NCBI GenBank assembly: GCA_001795345.1
Contig: MGON01000038.1
Coordinates: 2,693-8,297 of the forward strand
DNA length: 5,605 nucleotides
Origin: Chloroflexi bacterium RIFCSPLOWO2_02_FULL_71_16
GTDB lineage: Bacteria > Chloroflexota > Limnocylindria > P2-11E
Direction of reading: 5' to 3'
Both the position numbers and the translations under genes were made by a program. Shown piece by piece: positions 1 through 4,756 of this stretch. The notes beneath the pieces are model-generated. The model was not told the DNA's origin. It did no database searches and was given only the letters and a program-made list of their open reading frames with translations. How positions within the stretch are numbered: the first letter of the stretch is position 1; the number at the start of each line of letters is the position of its first letter.

Positions 1-1631
1 GCGGGGCCAGCGAGGTGATCAGCGACGCGGCGGCGGAGCCCGTGTCGCTCGCCGCGTCGGCCACCGCCGACGGCCACATGTTCGTCGTGTGGCAGGACGC
101 GCGGGGCACGAGCTACGACATCTGGGGCACCGAGTACGACCCCGCGACAGGCTCCTGGTCCACGCCGATCAGGATCGACGACGATCCCGCCAGCAGCGCT
201 CAGCTGCGGCCGACCGTCGCCGTGAGCGCGACCGAGGTCGCCGCGGCTTGGCGCGACAGCCGCACCGGCAACCCTGACATCCGCGCCCGCCTCCGCGCCA
301 CGCAGGGACCGGGCGTCGATCAGTTCACGTATGCCTACGACGGCCTGAACCGGCTGACCACCGTCTCCGGTCCGGTCGCCGAGTCGTTCACCTTCGACGC
401 GGCCACGAACGTCGCAACTCGCACGGGCCCGGCGGCAACGTACTCGCATGACCAGGCGAACCGCGTGACCTCAGATGGTTCACGCACCTTCACCTGGGAC
501 GGCGCCGACCGCCTGGTGCAGCGCGGCCCGGACACCTTCGCCTACGACGCGCTGTCACGCCTGACCTCCGCGACAGTTGCGGGCGCCACCACCAGCTACA
601 CCTACGACGGCGACGGCCTGCTGGCCACGCGCACCGACGCCAGTGGCCCGACGACGTTCGTGTGGGACAGCTCGGTCGCGCCGGCGCCGCTGCTCGAAGC
701 CGACACCGACCGCGTGATCCACGGCCTCGGCCCGCTCTATCTCGCGCGCGCCGACGGCTCGACCACTCGCCTCGTCCGAGACGCCCTGGGCAGCGTGCGC
801 GGCGAGCTGAACGACCTCGGCGTGGTGACCAAAGCCTTCCGCTACGCGGCCTACGGCGCGATCACCGACCGCACGCCCCTCGACGCGGCGCCCACGCTGC
901 TCGGTTTCACCGGAGAGCTCGCTGATCCAAGCGGCCTGACGTACTTGCGGGCGCGCTGGTACGACCCTCGCACAGGGAGGTTCCTCAGCCGTGATCCGTT
1001 CAATGGGACTGTTGAGCATCCCGCGTCGCAGAATCTCTATGCGTACGGGCACGCCAATCCCGCACGCTTTACTGACCCCACCGGGAACTGTCCGTTCTGC
1101 CTCATCATGGCGGTCGGCGGTGTAGCCGGAGCGACCGTTAACGCTTCCGTCTACCTGCTCGCCAGCAAGCAGAGCGGCGACTTCACTTGGGGCGGCTTGG
1201 CGGGTGCCGCGGCGACCGGAGCAGTGATCGGTGCGATCGCGCCTGTGGCCGGGCCTGCCGGAGGCTCATTCGGAGGGGCTCTCGCAACTGCCACTCTGAA
1301 TGCGCTTGCCGGTGCTGGCGGCTACACCGTCGGCCTATATGCCGCCAATGCGGTCGACTCAGTGACGGGACCACCTGGCACGAGGACCTTCTCTGCTGAG
1401 GCGGCGCTGCTGCATGCGGCGGGGAGTGTTTTCGGTGGGGCGTTGGGAGACAAGGTCTCGCCGATGGTGGGCGTTCACACGCTTCGTCAGCTCCGTCTAT
1501 TCGCTCCCAGAACGTGGGCAGGCTTCATGCGATCCGGCCCCAACATGCAGGCCCTGGAAGGCAGTGCTCTTGTCGGAGCCTTGTACAGCAGCGGCATTGG
1601 CCTCCTGGCGCATCAAGGGAATCAGAAGTGA
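1..1631 (+). CDS. YD-repeat/RHS family protein with toxin-like C-terminal tip (5' partial)
   Basis: This is the C-terminal part of a large surface or secreted RHS protein. The frame is open to the left edge, so the GTG at 15 is probably internal; residue numbers here count from it. Residues 23-38 and 75-94 are two beta-propeller-like repeats (VVWQDARGTSYDI, AAWRDSRTGNPDI). YD repeats follow at about 104-220 (YAYDGLNRLTTV, FAYDALSRLTSATV, YTYDGDGLLATRTD), then DALGSVRGELND (256-267). The RHS-associated core runs from 297 to 358: GFTGELADPSGLTYLRARWY, GRFLSRDP, NLYAYGHANP. It ends in the PxxxxDPxG motif (349-357) that in this family marks self-cleavage and the start of the variable tip; the usual following Leu is Asn here. 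Family knowledge: RHS cores form a beta-shell that encloses and delivers a C-terminal toxin. Residues 359-538 are that tip, described separately. The stop overlaps the start of a small membrane-protein gene. RHS identity is secure; a toxin role is inferred. Confidence 0.93.
   Translation, partial: GASEVISDAAAEPVSLAASATADGHMFVVWQDARGTSYDIWGTEYDPATGSWSTPIRIDDDPASSAQLRPTVAVSATEVAAAWRDSRTGNPDIRARLRATQGPGVDQFTYAYDGLNRLTTVSGPVAESFTFDAATNVATRTGPAATYSHDQANRVTSDGSRTFTWDGADRLVQRGPDTFAYDALSRLTSATVAGATTSYTYDGDGLLATRTDASGPTTFVWDSSVAPAPLLEADTDRVIHGLGPLYLARADGSTTRLVRDALGSVRGELNDLGVVTKAFRYAAYGAITDRTPLDAAPTLLGFTGELADPSGLTYLRARWYDPRTGRFLSRDPFNGTVEHPASQNLYAYGHANPARFTDPTGNCPFCLIMAVGGVAGATVNASVYLLASKQSGDFTWGGLAGAAATGAVIGAIAPVAGPAGGSFGGALATATLNALAGAGGYTVGLYAANAVDSVTGPPGTRTFSAEAALLHAAGSVFGGALGDKVSPMVGVHTLRQLRLFAPRTWAGFMRSGPNMQALEGSALVGALYSSGIGLLAHQGNQK
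1089..1628 (+). other. Variable C-terminal tip domain of the RHS protein, unassigned
   Basis: This 180-residue segment (residues 359-538 of the RHS protein) starts right after the DPTGN motif with a CPFC pair. It then runs through long Gly/Ala-rich hydrophobic stretches: about 363-384, 393-446 (with AGAAATGAVIGAIAPVAG) and 464-480. A more polar part follows with RQLRLFAPRTW (491-501), and it ends in another small-residue hydrophobic stretch at about 515-532. I see no nuclease, ADP-ribosyltransferase, deaminase or protease motif. Glycine-zipper-like segments of this kind are common as linkers after RHS cores, but here nearly the whole tip is of this type. A membrane-inserting or pore-forming action is therefore possible. 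Alternatives are a degenerate tip or a structural linker with no toxin left. Confidence 0.6.
1615..1620 (+). promoter_or_regulatory. Ribosome binding site fixing the start of the small membrane protein
   Basis: AAGGGA lies 7 nt upstream of the GTG at 1628, inside the end of the RHS reading frame. It supports starting the small gene at 1628 rather than at codons further upstream that sit in the RHS gene. Confidence 0.6.
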
Positions 1632-1987
1632 ATGAGGCGAGACAGATCGTTTCGGGCCTCATTCTGGCCCTAAGCAGCTTTGGTCTCTTCGTGTTCCTCT
1701 CCTCCGCGGTCGCCGCGATCCTGTTCGGCACAACTCGCGCTCCGGGCTTCATCCGCGCCGCTGCTTGGCTCTACTCGCGGCCAAGATCCGGGCCGCAGTG
1801 GTTAGGCCTTGCGATAGCGATGTCGATCGCCCTGGGTACCCAATGGGCAGTGACGCAGGCGATCGCGACAGACGGCGACACGTTCGGTCTGGTCGGCTTG
1901 GGAATCCTGTGGTCGGAACTCGCGGCAGCCACAGCTTGGCTGGGCTATCTCGTCTACCTGTACGTGATCAGGCCGGCCCGGCACTGA
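1628..1987 (+). CDS. Small three-span membrane protein, candidate immunity protein
   Basis: I do not recognise a family. The 119-residue protein starts at a GTG that shares GTGA with the RHS stop and has AAGGGA 7 nt upstream, so translation is probably coupled. Three hydrophobic segments are visible: about residues 8-33 (LILALSSFGLFVFLSSAVAA), 57-80 (LGLAIAMSIALGTQWAVTQA) and 86-113 (FGLVGLGILW, then LGYLVYLYVI). A basic loop at about 37-54 includes RPRSG, and the C-terminus is basic (RPARH). Base composition is lower in G+C than its surroundings: 52% over 1621-1680 and about 63% over 1501-1800, against about 69% in the RHS core. Directly downstream of an RHS tip is where immunity proteins usually sit, and a membrane protein would suit a membrane-acting toxin. 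That role is inferred from position. It could instead be an unrelated membrane protein. The frame extends upstream to 1514, but that part overlaps the RHS gene and has no support. Confidence 0.75.
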   Translation: MNEARQIVSGLILALSSFGLFVFLSSAVAAILFGTTRAPGFIRAAAWLYSRPRSGPQWLGLAIAMSIALGTQWAVTQAIATDGDTFGLVGLGILWSELAAATAWLGYLVYLYVIRPARH

Positions 1988-2054
1988 CCATCTCACACGG
2001 CCGATGGCGACGTGATGGCGACGGCATCCAGTACGCACTGGAGCAGGTAAGGCA

Positions 2055-2071
2055 CTAGCGCAATTCGCTAG
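2055..2071. repeat. Short inverted repeat / hairpin
   Basis: CTAGCG (2055-2060) and CGCTAG (2066-2071) are perfectly complementary around a 5-nt AT-containing loop, CAATT. It lies about 70 nt past the stop of the small membrane protein gene. It could be part of the transcript end of the toxin/immunity unit. With 6 bp it is short and may be chance. Confidence 0.35.
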
Positions 2072-2095
2072 ATGACTGCCCTGCCAGACAGCGGA

Positions 2096-2123
2096 ACGCC
2101 TCGCCGGTAGAAGGGCGAGGCGT
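2096..2123. terminator. Probable bidirectional transcription terminator hairpin
   Basis: ACGCCTCGCC (2096-2105) pairs perfectly with GGCGAGGCGT (2114-2123) around an 8-nt loop, giving a strong G+C-rich 10-bp stem. It lies between convergent genes, 24 nt past the minus-strand stop and about 110 nt past the plus-strand stop, so it can serve both. There is no U-tract on either side. Such tract-less hairpins are often proposed as terminators in high-G+C bacteria. The position and perfect stem are the evidence; termination itself is inferred. Confidence 0.6.
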
Positions 2124-2147
2124 CCACGCATCGGGGGGTGGGGGCTG

Positions 2148-3473
2148 CTAGTTCCCGGTGAGCTCCTTGCCCACTGCGCGCCGCGCGCTGTTGTGCGCGG
2201 TCTCGAAGATCCCGGCGGCGTTCGCGGCGAGCTCCATCGCGTTCGAGCCGTTCGGCCCGCACGCGGCGCGGTAGATGGCTTCCTTGGTGCGGTCGTAGGT
2301 CCCGTGGATGATGCGGTCCGCGTTCTCGATCGCGGCACGCGTCCCGCCGCTCCACCCCTCGCTGACCTTCCAGAGCTTGTCGTTCGCGCCGTGCAGGCGC
2401 TCGTAGTTCGCGTACAGCACCCGCTTCGCCGCGGACATCTGCTCTTCGCACTTCTGGCGGTCCGGCCGGTGGACCATCGCGGCCTGCGCGACGCCGCGTG
2501 ATCCGCTGAAGGTCTGACGCAGGACGGCGCCCGCGCGCTCGGCGAGGGCCATGCCGCCGCTCTCGCCGGTGGCGCACCCGGCGCGATGGATCGCTTCCTT
2601 CGTCCGGTCGTAGGTCTCGTGCATGACCTTGTCGGCACGGTGCAGCGCGCTCAGCGTGCCCTCGGCGGCCCACTTCTTGAGGTCCCAGATGAGCTTGTCG
2701 TTCGCGCCGTGGACCTCCTCGAAGACCTCGTGCAGCCGCTTCTTCGCAGCGTACATCTGGTCATCGCAGCGGGCCGGCTTCTCGCGCGCCTTGCCCCACT
2801 CGTTCCGCGGCTTCGCCGTGGGCTTGGCGGTCGGCTTCGCGGTCGGCTTCGGCCGGAGCGCCTCGATCTCCGCGAGGACGGTGGCGCGCGCGAGGTTGTA
2901 GACGGTCTCCATGGCGCTCTGGGCGCGGTCCGCGACCTCGTGCATCGATGCCGCGTTCCCGCGCAGGGCGAGCGCGGCCGCCTGCATGAGGACTTCGTCG
3001 ACGTCGGCGGTGCGGCCGCAGCGCATCTCCACGATGGCGCGGTCGGCGTGGGTCCGGATCTCCTTGAGCAGGGCGTCGGCCTGCTCGATCGCGGCATGCG
3101 CCTTGGCGCTGCCACGGCCCCCGAGCTCGCTCCGGAGCTGCCCGAGGGCGGTGTGGTACTTGGTGAACGTCTCGTGGACCCGCTGGCGCGCCTCCTGGCG
3201 CGCGGCGGCATCGTCGCCGCAGCCCGGGTCGGCCGGCGGCGCCTCGGTCTCCTCGGCCCCTTCGGTGGGCTCGTCCAGGGTGACCTCGAACTCGAACGGC
3301 TCGGAGCCCTCCAGGGGCTGCACGATCGGGGTCGGGGTAGGGTCCTGCATCGCTACCGTCGCGACACCAGCCGAGGTGCTGGCGCTGACGATGGCCCCAC
3401 CCGCGAGGATGATGGCGCCGGACACGGCGCCCGCTTTGGCGCTGACGAACAGCTCCAGGACCTTTTCGAGCAC
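2148..3473 (-). CDS. Secreted or membrane-anchored protein with three Cys-pair helical repeats, unknown function
   Basis: I do not recognise a named function. The 441-residue protein starts at GTG with AGGGAGG 7 nt upstream. Residues 1-12 are polar or amphipathic. Residues 13-42 are a hydrophobic signal or anchor segment rich in Gly, Ala and Ser (AGAVSGAIILAGGAIVSAST). A Pro/Thr- and Glu-rich stalk follows (about 44-84: DPTPTPIVQPLEG, then EPTEGAEETEAPP). The rest is three helical repeats at about 85-199, 236-334 and 342-434. Each carries one cysteine pair: C85/C152, C236/C300 and C342/C405. These are the only cysteines, which suggests one disulfide per repeat in an oxidising extracytoplasmic location. 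Repeats 2 and 3 share HGANDKL and TYDRTKEAI; repeat 1 is more diverged. A KPTA-type linker (about 208-222) separates repeats 1 and 2. The gene is transcribed alone, divergent from the methyltransferase operon. A wall- or surface-associated structural or binding role is possible but unproven. Confidence 0.88.
   Translation of the reverse strand: MLEKVLELFVSAKAGAVSGAIILAGGAIVSASTSAGVATVAMQDPTPTPIVQPLEGSEPFEFEVTLDEPTEGAEETEAPPADPGCGDDAAARQEARQRVHETFTKYHTALGQLRSELGGRGSAKAHAAIEQADALLKEIRTHADRAIVEMRCGRTADVDEVLMQAAALALRGNAASMHEVADRAQSAMETVYNLARATVLAEIEALRPKPTAKPTAKPTAKPRNEWGKAREKPARCDDQMYAAKKRLHEVFEEVHGANDKLIWDLKKWAAEGTLSALHRADKVMHETYDRTKEAIHRAGCATGESGGMALAERAGAVLRQTFSGSRGVAQAAMVHRPDRQKCEEQMSAAKRVLYANYERLHGANDKLWKVSEGWSGGTRAAIENADRIIHGTYDRTKEAIYRAACGPNGSNAMELAANAAGIFETAHNSARRAVGKELTGN
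2172..3221 (-). repeat. Threefold internal domain duplication in the minus-strand protein
   Basis: The three coding units are 3221-2877, 2768-2472 and 2450-2172. Units 2 and 3 are offset by 105-106 codons, and over their Cys-to-Cys part roughly half the residues are identical, with a one-residue gap. At DNA level 2373-2393 and 2691-2711 are an identical 21-bp match, 318 bp apart, encoding HGANDKL. Unit 1 keeps the Cys spacing (67 against 64 and 63), the helical pattern and a similar end (NLARATV against NSARRAV). Confidence 0.75.
2809..2854 (-). repeat. 12-bp tandem repeat encoding a Lys-Pro-Thr-Ala linker
   Basis: On the plus strand the units are GGCTTCGCCGTG (2809-2820), GGCTTGGCGGTC (2821-2832), GGCTTCGCGGTC (2833-2844) and a partial GGCTTCGGCC (2845-2854). 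On the coding strand they give KPTAKPTAKPTAKP, a basic, flexible linker between helical repeats 1 and 2. In-frame 12-bp units can change copy number by slippage without breaking the gene. Confidence 0.8.
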
Positions 3474-3480
3474 GTACCGC

Positions 3481-3487
3481 CCTCCCT
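3481..3487 (-). promoter_or_regulatory. Strong ribosome binding site for the repeat protein
   Basis: On the minus strand AGGGAGG (3487 to 3481) precedes the GTG at 3473 by 7 nt. It fixes that start, which also places the signal/anchor segment correctly at the N-terminus. Confidence 0.8.
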
Positions 3488-3527
3488 GTGCCGAGAACGC
3501 TGCCGAGCAGGCGCTGTTATGAGCCCC

Positions 3528-3584
3528 GAGCGAGGGTCCGGCTCAGCCGGCCCGAGCGAGTCCGCCTTGATCGAGCGGAGCGAG
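3528..3584 (+). repeat. Iterated GAGCGAG motif
   Basis: GAGCGAG occurs at 3528-3534, 3554-3560 and 3578-3584, with starts 26 and 24 bp apart. The first two copies are part of identical 10-mers, CCCGAGCGAG. The spacing is a little over two helical turns, as expected for repeated protein-binding sites, but in such G+C-rich DNA the repeats could also be chance. Confidence 0.4.
3538..3550. promoter_or_regulatory. 13-bp palindrome, candidate operator
   Basis: CCGGCT-C-AGCCGG is a perfect inverted repeat around one central base. It lies between two of the GAGCGAG motifs in the divergent region. It could be a dimeric-regulator site, or form a small hairpin with a 5-nt loop. No known operator consensus is recognised. 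Confidence 0.35.
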
Positions 3585-3640
3585 GCGGCGCAGGCCGGCC
3601 AGGCGCAGCCAGGCAGGACCTGTGCGACGATCGGGCAACG

Positions 3641-4756
3641 GTGAACGACCGAACGGGCGTGCAGGTCGACGAGGTCCTCGCGGAGGTCCGCGACCGCATC
3701 CGCCGGAAGCGCGAGGCCGGCGTCTACGGCCCGGAGGTCGAGGCCGCTCTGCGGCTGCCGCTTCCCGGCGGGCGACCGCTCTTCGTCGAGGAGCTCGGCG
3801 ATCCCATCTCGGCGCTCCGCGAGGCGCTGGGCGAGGACGTCGAGTACGACCCTCGCAGCCGTAAGCCGTTCGTCGGACCGTTCATCACGCTCGCGCGCCG
3901 GTTCGTCATGGGCCTGCTGCGGTGGTGGCTCGTCGCCGTCCGGGAGCGCCAGGAGCGCATCGACCGGTTCACCTTCCGCGCGATCGCCGACCTGCGCGAG
4001 CGTCCGAGTCCCGGGTTCGACGAGCGCCTCCGCCGCCTGGAGACGCAGTGGGCGCGCTTCCGGCGGGACATGGTCGCCGCGGACCTGCGCTCCGCGCACC
4101 TCCACGCGCGCTTCGGCGGCGAGGAGCGCGCGATCCGCGCGCAGTCGGAGCGCTTCCTCGACCTCTTCCGCGAGCGCAGCCGCGTGCTCGACCTCAGCAG
4201 CGGCCGCGGGACGTTCCTCGAGCTCATGCGCGAGCACGGCATCGGCGCGTACGGGGTCGATCAGGACGACCGCATGATCGCCGAGGCCCGCACGCGCGGG
4301 CTCGAGGTCTCGCAGGGCGACGCCGCCGAGCACCTGCGCGAGCTCGGCGACGGCACCATCGACGGCCTCTACGCCCGGCATCTCGCCGAGCACGTGCTCC
4401 CCGGCGAGCTCGTGGAGATCCTCCGCCAGTGCCGCCGCGTCCTCGCGCCGGGCTCGCCGGTCGTATTCGTCACGCCGAACCCGGCGACGCTCAGCGTGGG
4501 CGCGCACACCTTCTGGACGGACCCGGGCCACCTCCGCCCGATCCCGGCCGAGCTCTTCCGCTTCCTCCTCGAGGTCGAGGGCTACCGCGACGTCCAGGTC
4601 GTCACCTTCGCCGCCCCCGAGGGGCGCCGGCTCGACGAGCGCGCCGCCGACGGCGCGATGCGCGAGAACGTGCGCCTCCTGAACGAGGTCCTCTTCGGCG
4701 ACCCTGACTACGCCGTGATCGGCAGGACGCCGTTCATGACGCCCGTCGCCGAGTGA
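3641..4756 (+). CDS. Class I SAM-dependent methyltransferase, glycan-biosynthesis type
   Basis: The 371-residue protein probably methylates a sugar or glycan intermediate at the inner membrane face. Residues 1-36 are a charged helix (VDEVLAEVRDRIRRKREAG). Residues 76-110 hold a basic-hydrophobic stretch (FITLARRFVMGLLRWWLVAV) typical of methyltransferases next to glycosyltransferases, probably for membrane association. Residues 112-178 are helical and charged. The Rossmann core starts with motif I VLDLSSGRGTFLELM (182-196), then YGVDQDD (204-210, acidic residue for the SAM ribose), VSQGDAAEHL (223-232), YARHLAEHV (244-252, the HxxEH-type motif) and RVLAPGSPVVFVTPNP (266-281). HTFWTDPGHLRPI (289-301) is probably substrate-side. 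The start is uncertain: GTG at 3641 has only a weak GGG upstream, and GTG at 3659 is an alternative. The frame stays open back to 3488, but that Arg-rich stretch looks noncoding. The stop overlaps the next gene by 4 nt. The substrate cannot be told. Confidence 0.9.
   Translation: MNDRTGVQVDEVLAEVRDRIRRKREAGVYGPEVEAALRLPLPGGRPLFVEELGDPISALREALGEDVEYDPRSRKPFVGPFITLARRFVMGLLRWWLVAVRERQERIDRFTFRAIADLRERPSPGFDERLRRLETQWARFRRDMVAADLRSAHLHARFGGEERAIRAQSERFLDLFRERSRVLDLSSGRGTFLELMREHGIGAYGVDQDDRMIAEARTRGLEVSQGDAAEHLRELGDGTIDGLYARHLAEHVLPGELVEILRQCRRVLAPGSPVVFVTPNPATLSVGAHTFWTDPGHLRPIPAELFRFLLEVEGYRDVQVVTFAAPEGRRLDERAADGAMRENVRLLNEVLFGDPDYAVIGRTPFMTPVAE

Larger units (their letters stand above)
1988..2147. 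other. Convergent intergenic region
   Basis: These 160 bp lie between two converging genes. They hold an 11-bp near-perfect tandem repeat (GATGGCGACG at 2003-2012 and again at 2014-2023), two hairpins listed separately, and a G-rich stretch at 2131-2144 (GGGGGG, T, GGGGG). I see no further gene. Confidence 0.6.
3474..3640. promoter_or_regulatory. Divergent promoter region
   Basis: This stretch separates the divergent starts at 3473 (minus) and 3641 (plus). For the minus gene, CATAAC (complement of 3516-3521) is a possible -10 element about 43 nt from the start codon, with no convincing -35. For the plus gene I see no consensus promoter; TTGATC at 3567-3572 is a weak -35 candidate with no partner. 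The region also holds three GAGCGAG motifs and a 13-bp palindrome. Promoter function follows from gene orientation; the exact elements are uncertain. Confidence 0.45.

Noticed and set aside
15..17. GTG at 15 as the true start of the RHS protein
   Set aside because: The frame is open to the left edge, there is no ribosome site, and it begins inside a propeller-like repeat; the gene is almost certainly truncated by the window.
2131..2144. G-rich run considered as a G-quadruplex
   Set aside because: Only two G runs separated by one base are present; four separated tracts are not available nearby.
1802..2638. 278-residue minus-strand open frame spanning the convergent intergenic region
   Set aside because: It overlaps two better-supported genes and the hairpin region, and its sequence is Arg/Ser/Thr/Pro-rich shadow.
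2809..2854. Short tandem repeats considered as a CRISPR array
   Set aside because: The 12-bp units are contiguous with no spacers and are in frame in a coding gene.
3488..3640. Upstream extension of the methyltransferase to a GTG at 3488
   Set aside because: The added residues are Arg-rich and unlike this family's N-terminus, and the start would sit within the ribosome site of the divergent gene.
2586..3644. 352-residue open frame on the plus strand opposite the helical-repeat protein
   Set aside because: It is antisense to the repeat protein, which has an export segment, paired cysteines and a strong ribosome site; the plus frame has none of these.
3353..4531. 392-residue open frame on the minus strand opposite the methyltransferase
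   Set aside because: It is antisense to a clear methyltransferase with motifs in order, and its translation is a low-complexity Arg/Ala/Glu/Leu run typical of reverse frames in G+C-rich genes.
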